From assembly GCA_003255065.1 (NCBI GenBank), contig QAOA01002417.1, positions 1,002,122 to 1,066,121 of the forward strand: a stretch of DNA of 64,000 bases, written 5' to 3'. Source of the stretch: Cercis canadensis (Eukaryota > Streptophyta > Magnoliopsida > Fabales > Fabaceae). The first letter of the stretch is position 1; each line of letters begins with the position of its first letter. Shown here piece after piece: positions 58,308-64,000 of the stretch. The position numbers and the translations under genes were made by a program. The notes beneath the pieces were generated by a model that saw only the letters and a list, made by a program, of their open reading frames with translations, had not been told where the DNA came from and did no database searches.

Positions 58308-59976
58308 GGAGTGAGCAAAAATAATGCAAGGTTTTGGGAAAATTTTCTGGTTGGAGGGTTGGAGTTTAGATTATAAAGGATGCTCAGTTTTGGACTTTTC
58401 TCAGGGAACTTTGTAATTATCACCAAGTGTTTCTTTTTCTTGTTGCGGTGATTCCCAACATTCTTTGCTGTCCCCAGCAGCTGAATCTTTTTTGCATTTA
58501 TTATTCTTTTCCCTTTCTTTATTAAGTTGATATAGAAAGGATGTTAATATTATAATTCATATTTTTATTCATCACGAAAAAAATCTACTATGGCAAATAA
58601 CACGTAATAATAGTAATAAAGCCAAACAGCACAAGCCCAAAAAATAAAAAACATTGTAAGAAATGAACTCAACTAGTGAGTTGTGTTGTGAGGCCATAAG
58701 ATTCATTTGCAAATTCTCTGATAAAGGCGTAAATTCATGCTCTTACTCAAGATCCCCCAACTAACCCATGAACTAAAAGGTTGAGGTTGAGTTAGTTTTG
58801 TGCATATCTTGTGAATGAGACAGAAGCAATAGGCATTTTTAAAATGAAGCAAGGGCTTCGTTCTTTTCGCTTTTATATATAAAATTGTTGCGTTACGAGC
58901 TCAAATTACAACCAGTATTAAACAATTGAATGACAGATTAAACAAATAATTAATAATGATCCAATGGACGTAGTTTGGACACATTAGATTATATTCAAAA
59001 CAAGCCAACAGGTAGGTGTCTCAAATCATTGGTTTACAACTACACTCTATACCTAAACAGGTTTTCGCCTCCGTTTCAAGTATACATATTTTCAATAACT
59101 GATTGGAAATATCAAAATAGAAGAATCAAATTAAAGGGTAGCTTAGTTTATCAATTAGAATCAATGATTCAACCATCTAAATTGACAAGTGGGAGAATAT
59201 TATTGAGTGCCTTATAGTCCCTCAGTTGCATGAAAGTGGTCGTATATACCATTCTGGCGTTGACAGTAACAATATGTCAACGAGATATACAACAATTGAG
59301 TGCACCAATTCTCAGTATTGAACTTGAAATTTTGAAACATTGGTGCGTGAAGCAATAATTAATTGGGAACCATCTGGTGTATACCATATTGGATGTCTTT
59401 TTTGCATCACATTTTCAACCATCTTTTAATTTTTATATCATTCAATAACTAGACTAGCAAGAAATCATTTAATTTATAATTCTCAGAAAGGAAATTTGAG
59501 AATTATAAATTGTATAAAGTTGTTGATAGGTTTAGCTAGGTTGTCTAGGACTACAATTAACTAGCGTGAGGCTACATGCAGTGCAGGCATAGAGGCTTCT
59601 TAATACCTTTAAAATCATTTGTTTTTCTCCATGAGCAAATGTTTCAATTGCAATTCCATATATTTCTCCTATGTATCAAACTAGTTTTAGTTTTCTAACT
59701 TTCTAGAAACATTCTTCTATGTATGTACCTTCAGCCAAAGTAATTAAACTCCAGAAAAGAATAAGATCAATTAATGAACAAAAAAGATTGGAAAGGAGGA
59801 AGAGATAAGCATTCATGACTCAGAATATGGTAAATTAACAGAAGTGATATACGTCACAACTTTGATTGTCATCGATCACCGCCAACTTTCTAATCATATA
59901 TACAAGTTAAATCTATTGCGGATAGAAAGTATTATGGTGAAGAAGGTAGAAAAACAAGAACAGAATTGAAAATCTC
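58308..59976. other. Intergenic region upstream of the ammonium transporter
   Basis: The first few hundred bases are the transporter's promoter and leader (minus strand). The rest is AT-rich; no gene, RNA or repeat boundary is seen. Confidence 0.45.
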
Positions 59977-60159
59977 TCAATATTTGCCATATTTGTGCCA
60001 ACAAAGTAGCATGATTATACATTTCCTAGCAATATAGAACCTGGACTTGTGCTCCTTTGTTATCGGAAAGCACCCACGACATCTGGGGTTATAGGCACCA
60101 CCAGAACTTCCCCCATACCCTCCTCTTTGATCTGCTCCACCAGATGTGCATTGACCCAT
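59977..60159 (-). CDS. Candidate small acylated protein, 60 residues
   Basis: The open frame starts MGQCTSGGADQ. Gly2 with Ser6 fits the N-myristoylation pattern MGxxxS, and Cys4 could be palmitoylated. A Gly/Ser-rich spacer (GGYGGSSGGAYNP) leads to a compact basic and cysteine-containing C-terminus: CRGCFP, then SRFYIARKCIIMLLCWHKYG. It has no signal peptide; the hydrophobic IIMLL is too short to span a membrane. Support is indirect: a TATA-like ATATATATGTATGTATATAT at about 60265-60284, W-box sequences further upstream, a leader with a splice-acceptor-like TTTCAG just before the ATG, and non-random composition. I do not recognise the family. It could also be chance. Confidence 0.4.
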   Translation of the reverse strand: MGQCTSGGADQRGGYGGSSGGAYNPRCRGCFPITKEHKSRFYIARKCIIMLLCWHKYGKY

Positions 60160-60391
60160 TATCAAAATCAAAGAAGCTAGCTATCTGAAACAACAAAAAT
60201 AAGGCTTTGTTGTGCTCTGCTGTCACTCTAAAATCTTGGTGATGATTCAACAACAATGTTAGATATATACATACATATATATGAGGTTGACCCAGAGGCG
60301 TCTTCCTCATCACCTTCACGTCCCACCGCTCCTTATTATCCTCGGATGACGAAGCCACTTTAATTTCTTGTCCGTGTGAAATCCCCTCTTT

Positions 60392-60405
60392 GGTCAAAGT
60401 CAAAC
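60392..60405 (-). promoter_or_regulatory. Paired W-box sequences
   Basis: On the minus strand TTTGACTTTGACC gives two TTGAC cores (WRKY factor sites) six bases apart, about 235 bases upstream of the candidate 60-residue gene. The spacing resembles known clustered W boxes; use is not shown. Confidence 0.4.
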
Positions 60406-63400
60406 CAAGCCGTTTTCTTACTCGTCAAGGGTTCTGATGCGGTCGACTCCACATCAGATACACGCGCCTTTCTACTCCACCTCTCTTCCTTTGATTGGCT
60501 ATAGTGGTTGTTGAACCCGTTTCTTTTTTTGGTCTAATTGGTCTTTAATTTTATTTCTTTTTCTCTTTTTGGGTTATGGGGGTGGGGGGTTTCTATTTTC
60601 TTAATTATAGTATAGATGATGATAATAAGCTGGAATGATCAATAATTTGCTGACTTCTTTTTTCTCTTAATATGGGATTAATGTGAGTTGGAAGAAATTG
60701 ATTGGTATATGCGAGAATTAAATAATTTCCAATTAATCCTTATGAGTTGGATGAAATTAATTAGAAATAGAAAAAAAAAACAAAAAAGGAAATTTTATAT
60801 TTAGCGGTGTATATTAATTTTAGGGAAATATTCCAAGCGAAAATGGAAAATCATGTGCTGTGAAAAAGACAGATTACTCCAATCAAACTTTCCCTATTCA
60901 ATGAATTTACAGCAATTGAAGGTGCTAATTATGATGACAAGATAGGTAACATATATATCCTTGGCAAAATTATATTCAGACTTAAATTGTGTCTAGCTCC
61001 TTTTTAGAGATGGGGATTATTTTGTACTTTATGTAATTAATTAACCTAATCAACGTCCAGAGGAATTAGAGACAAAAGTGGGGTCTTCACCCAGCAATTT
61101 CAATGGTGCGTCACAGCTTATATCCATTCATATTTGGTAGTTCTAACTAATTAGACCAAAGTTGTTTGATATTCCCATAATTGAGTTTTAATAATTAGGG
61201 ACTTTACAAGATTCCTCTCTAATACGCGTCAGAAAATCTCAATCAGTTTTGGACTTAACTTGTTTTACTTGAAACTAACAAGCACAGTGTGCAACTCTCA
61301 TGAAGGGAATGCACTTTACTTTAAACCTCCTCACTATGCTCCAAAACAAATGCACCAAATAATTAAGTTTTGTCCCCACAAAGTTCTCAAATTCAATAAG
61401 AACCTTCTCATCAGTAAATTAATTCCCATCGTTGTAATTTTTGGTTAAGGATATGGAAAGCTAATAAACTTGCATTGGTGGCAAAGACGAGCATCGATCT
61501 AGGCAATGGCTGGCTGGTAGTTGAGCCAATTATGGGTGCTACTGCTATGGAAGAGTTTGTTGTGGTTTTTCTGAGATAATGGATTTTACTAAACATGTCT
61601 AAGTGGCCCAATTAGCTATCTATCTATAGCCAGTTAGCTACCATGATTTATAGGAGCATTGCCATGAAATGGCCTTGTGATTATGTCATTGGATAGGGTA
61701 TATGACTTTTTTGTATTTCGCAACTATATAATGATACTGAATATCTTAAAAATATATGTCCAAAGGGTACATGCATGCATACATAAAAATTCAAATTCCA
61801 TTTCATTAATCATCCCATTAGTAAAATCTCATATAGAATTGGTTTATAATCAATTGATCTTTGCAAAACGAATGATTTACTTGTTAATTATTGTATCCAT
61901 GCATGTGACTAGAGTTAAACTTTTATGAATTATTTAAATAATTAACACATATATAATGAAGAAAACAATATTCTAGCTAGATAAAGTGTCAAGACTCAAG
62001 TTCTAATGTATACATGTCATGAATTTAGAACAAATCATGTGTCAATATGTTTTAACTATTTTATTGATATAATTAGTTAATGCATTTAAAAAGAAAAATT
62101 GGGGTAAGAGGACACAAGCTATACTTGGATTTTGAACTTTTCTGAAAATATTACCCGTGCTCCTTGACTTTGAAATGGAAAACGATGCCTTCTGAAGCGA
62201 AAGTCATAGAAGATAGGGTGATTCCATTCAACCAAACTTGTCTATTAATGAATTCCCTCAACAACTTAGTTGCGTTTCTGTTCTCCTTTTCAGTTACATA
62301 CCATTATTGCTCTAACACTACATGGCAACAAAATAACTAAAGCCTCTCTCTCTCTCTTGTCACTTCCATGTTCTCAAAAAAAGAAAAAGAAAAAATCAAG
62401 AGAAAAGTACGAGTTATAGATAAATAAGAATATCTTATAATTTTATTCTACCTTAATAGTTACAAAAACAGAAGAAAGGCCTAGCTGCATGTATGCTCCA
62501 ACACTTGATTTTGAAGCTTTTTTTCCTTGATTTGAGTTTGCCTTCCAATTGTAGATAGCACGAACAGATACAAGCCAATGCCAAAACGTTTTCTTCCTCA
62601 TAAATTTCACTGCAAATTGAGACGTTGAGACGTGCCTGCAACCAGATTCCATCAGAAAATGGGTGTCGAGGGTTATTAATGGTTACCATAAATACCATAT
62701 CAACCAAACTACAAAACACTGTTGAAGCATGGCATATATAAAACAAGAGTTCCAATTGCAACAGAGATACTGCTTTGCCAATTTGAGCAAACATCAAAAG
62801 CTTTTTTTTAAGCCTTGAAATTGCTTTTCCTCCACTGCAAGTCAAACCTATTCTCCAACTCAAAAAAAATAGGGGGGAGCCAAATGGGTTTTGACAGTTC
62901 TAAGCCACAGTCTCACGGGTACCTTGCCTATTAATGTTGCGGCCTGTCCATTCCAGAGGGAGATTCCCTCATTTAATGTGGTTCTCTTTCTGGTTCTCTA
63001 AGACAGTGAGTATCACGATCAGGGCCTCCCCTTTTCTTGCCACTCTCATTTTAATTTGAGCTGCCCATATCAGTTTTCAAGACACTTCTGCCCCTTGTGC
63101 AGTTGAATGTTAAGAAACCAACAAGGGTTAAATTTGACTTCTTTCCTGCATTTAAGGTTGGCATTTTATCAAACAGGTGGTGCATTAAAGTTCGTGGGTA
63201 ATAGGGTATGGGTGAACAAGGGAGGAAAAAAGGGGAAATGGGATGGAGGGAGAATAATGGGTTTAAATGCCCTGGCCCAGCTTTATGCTTTGGTAGTCGG
63301 GGTTTTAAATGCTCTATACAGACCCTCTTGCGCTCTTAAATCTCACCCAAGACATTCTCACACTCACATCCTTCAAAGAAAAACAGCCCCCACCCCCCAG

Positions 63401-64000
63401 CTACCTCAGCTCCCTCTCTCTATGCTTCTTGCTATTTTTCTTGGCTTCTCTCTTCTCTGCATATATTCTCAGTACCAGCCTTGTTCAGGGAAACAAACAC
63501 AGAACAAAGAGAAATAGAGGAGCTGGGGTTTTTACCCTTTGGATATACATTCATATGAAGTAGTTATTGTGATATTGGCCTGGCTCACTCAGACAAAACT
63601 TGCAGTTACATCAGAAAGTGCTTCAAACAAAGAAAAAAAAAGTTCTTTTTCTTTTTCTGGGTGTGGGTTTTGGGTTTGATTGAGCCGTGCCAATATCTCA
63701 ATGCTATTTCATGTCGCTTAAGATACGTGCAGGATCAAACGCAAAGGTTTGTTTGTCGTCTTTCTTATATATGTGAGTTGAATTAATTTAGTTGCGTGTA
63801 GTTTTGGAATTACCATATATGTTTGAGAGTGGTTGCTGTATACTTCCTTCATATAAACCTTCTTATCATTTGGGTAAGTGAATGTGATTATAAGTTGCAG
63901 AAACTAATTTTAGATTAGACCTGAAAGAGTCAATACTCATTTAACATAGAAACTGAACTTTTGAGATCCTTGCAAGTCTCTTGACAGTGGATGACCATTA
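60406..64000. other. Gene-poor right end; possible promoter and leader of a gene beyond the window
   Basis: 60406-63300 shows no convincing gene; open frames such as 62453-62863 (minus) lack recognisable composition. From about 63300 the sequence changes: TTTTAAATGCTCTATACAGA, then a CT-rich stretch, short upstream ATGs, and a donor-like CAAAG|GTTTGTTT near 63748. This is what the promoter, leader and first intron of a plus-strand gene beyond 64000 would look like, but nothing proves it. Confidence 0.3.

Noticed and set aside
62453..62863. 136-codon minus-strand frame
   Set aside because: No recognisable domain, irregular composition, and no intron or promoter signals; chance frame until transcript data say otherwise.
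1..64000. tRNA genes, rRNA, CRISPR arrays, LTR retrotransposons, viral insertions
   Set aside because: I looked for tRNA B-box patterns (GGTTCGANNCC), regularly spaced repeats, paired LTR-like direct repeats and polyprotein motifs by eye and found none. A tRNAscan or repeat-library search would be decisive.

Overview
This is a stretch of nuclear genome from a flowering plant. Genes are intron-rich with GT-AG (and a few GC-AG) introns, intergenic DNA is AT-rich and carries Mutator-type and fold-back elements, and every recognisable protein is of land-plant type. Protein and intron style suggest a eudicot; I cannot name the species. Four single N bases (6987, 28481, 41219, 54991) mark assembly joins, and at least three of them sit between or at the edge of near-identical direct copies.

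Layout. 1-881 (+) is the 3' end of an aconitase gene. It faces a seven-exon prolyl 4-hydroxylase gene (2247-5222, -). Two further minus-strand genes follow: a plant-specific 178-residue protein of unknown function (7779-9283) and an intronless 126-residue protein with two CxxC pairs (12622-13002). Divergent from these is the gene for the largest RNA polymerase II subunit, NRPB1 (14677-22683, +, 14 exons), with a full heptad-repeat tail. An intronless At1g76070-like gene (25518-26063, +), phospholipase D delta (29498-35094, +, 10 exons) and a convergent intronless PPR gene (35798-37363, -) come next. A transposon-rich 5.8 kb gap separates these from four genes: SR45a-like splicing factor (43169-45711, +), the chloroplast ankyrin protein AKRP (47160-50190, +), a bifunctional nuclease BBD (51811-55403, +) and an AMT2-type ammonium transporter (56575-58307, -). 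A possible 60-residue acylated small protein lies at 59977-60159 (-). The last 4 kb has no recognisable coding gene, though the far right end looks like the leader of a gene beyond the window.

The coding genes are unrelated housekeeping, signalling and organelle genes with no operon-like logic. The most striking content is between them. Two members of one Mutator-like family (24035-25181 and 39404-40925) lie in opposite orientation. Both have about 45-bp terminal inverted repeats and 9-bp target duplications. Each carries a fragment of a different host gene: a decayed FES1-like Hsp70 exchange-factor fragment (two exons plus intron, two stop codons) in the first, and a bZIP34/61-like N-terminal fragment, still open, in the second. 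They are therefore sibling Pack-MULEs. Several smaller inverted-repeat elements (6357-6711, 26824-27357, 27570-27827, 37789-38117, 50989-51476) are present, three of them with 9- or 10-bp flanking duplications typical of Mutator-derived MITEs.

All exon coordinates below were worked out by hand from splice signals and reading frame; no alignment was run.
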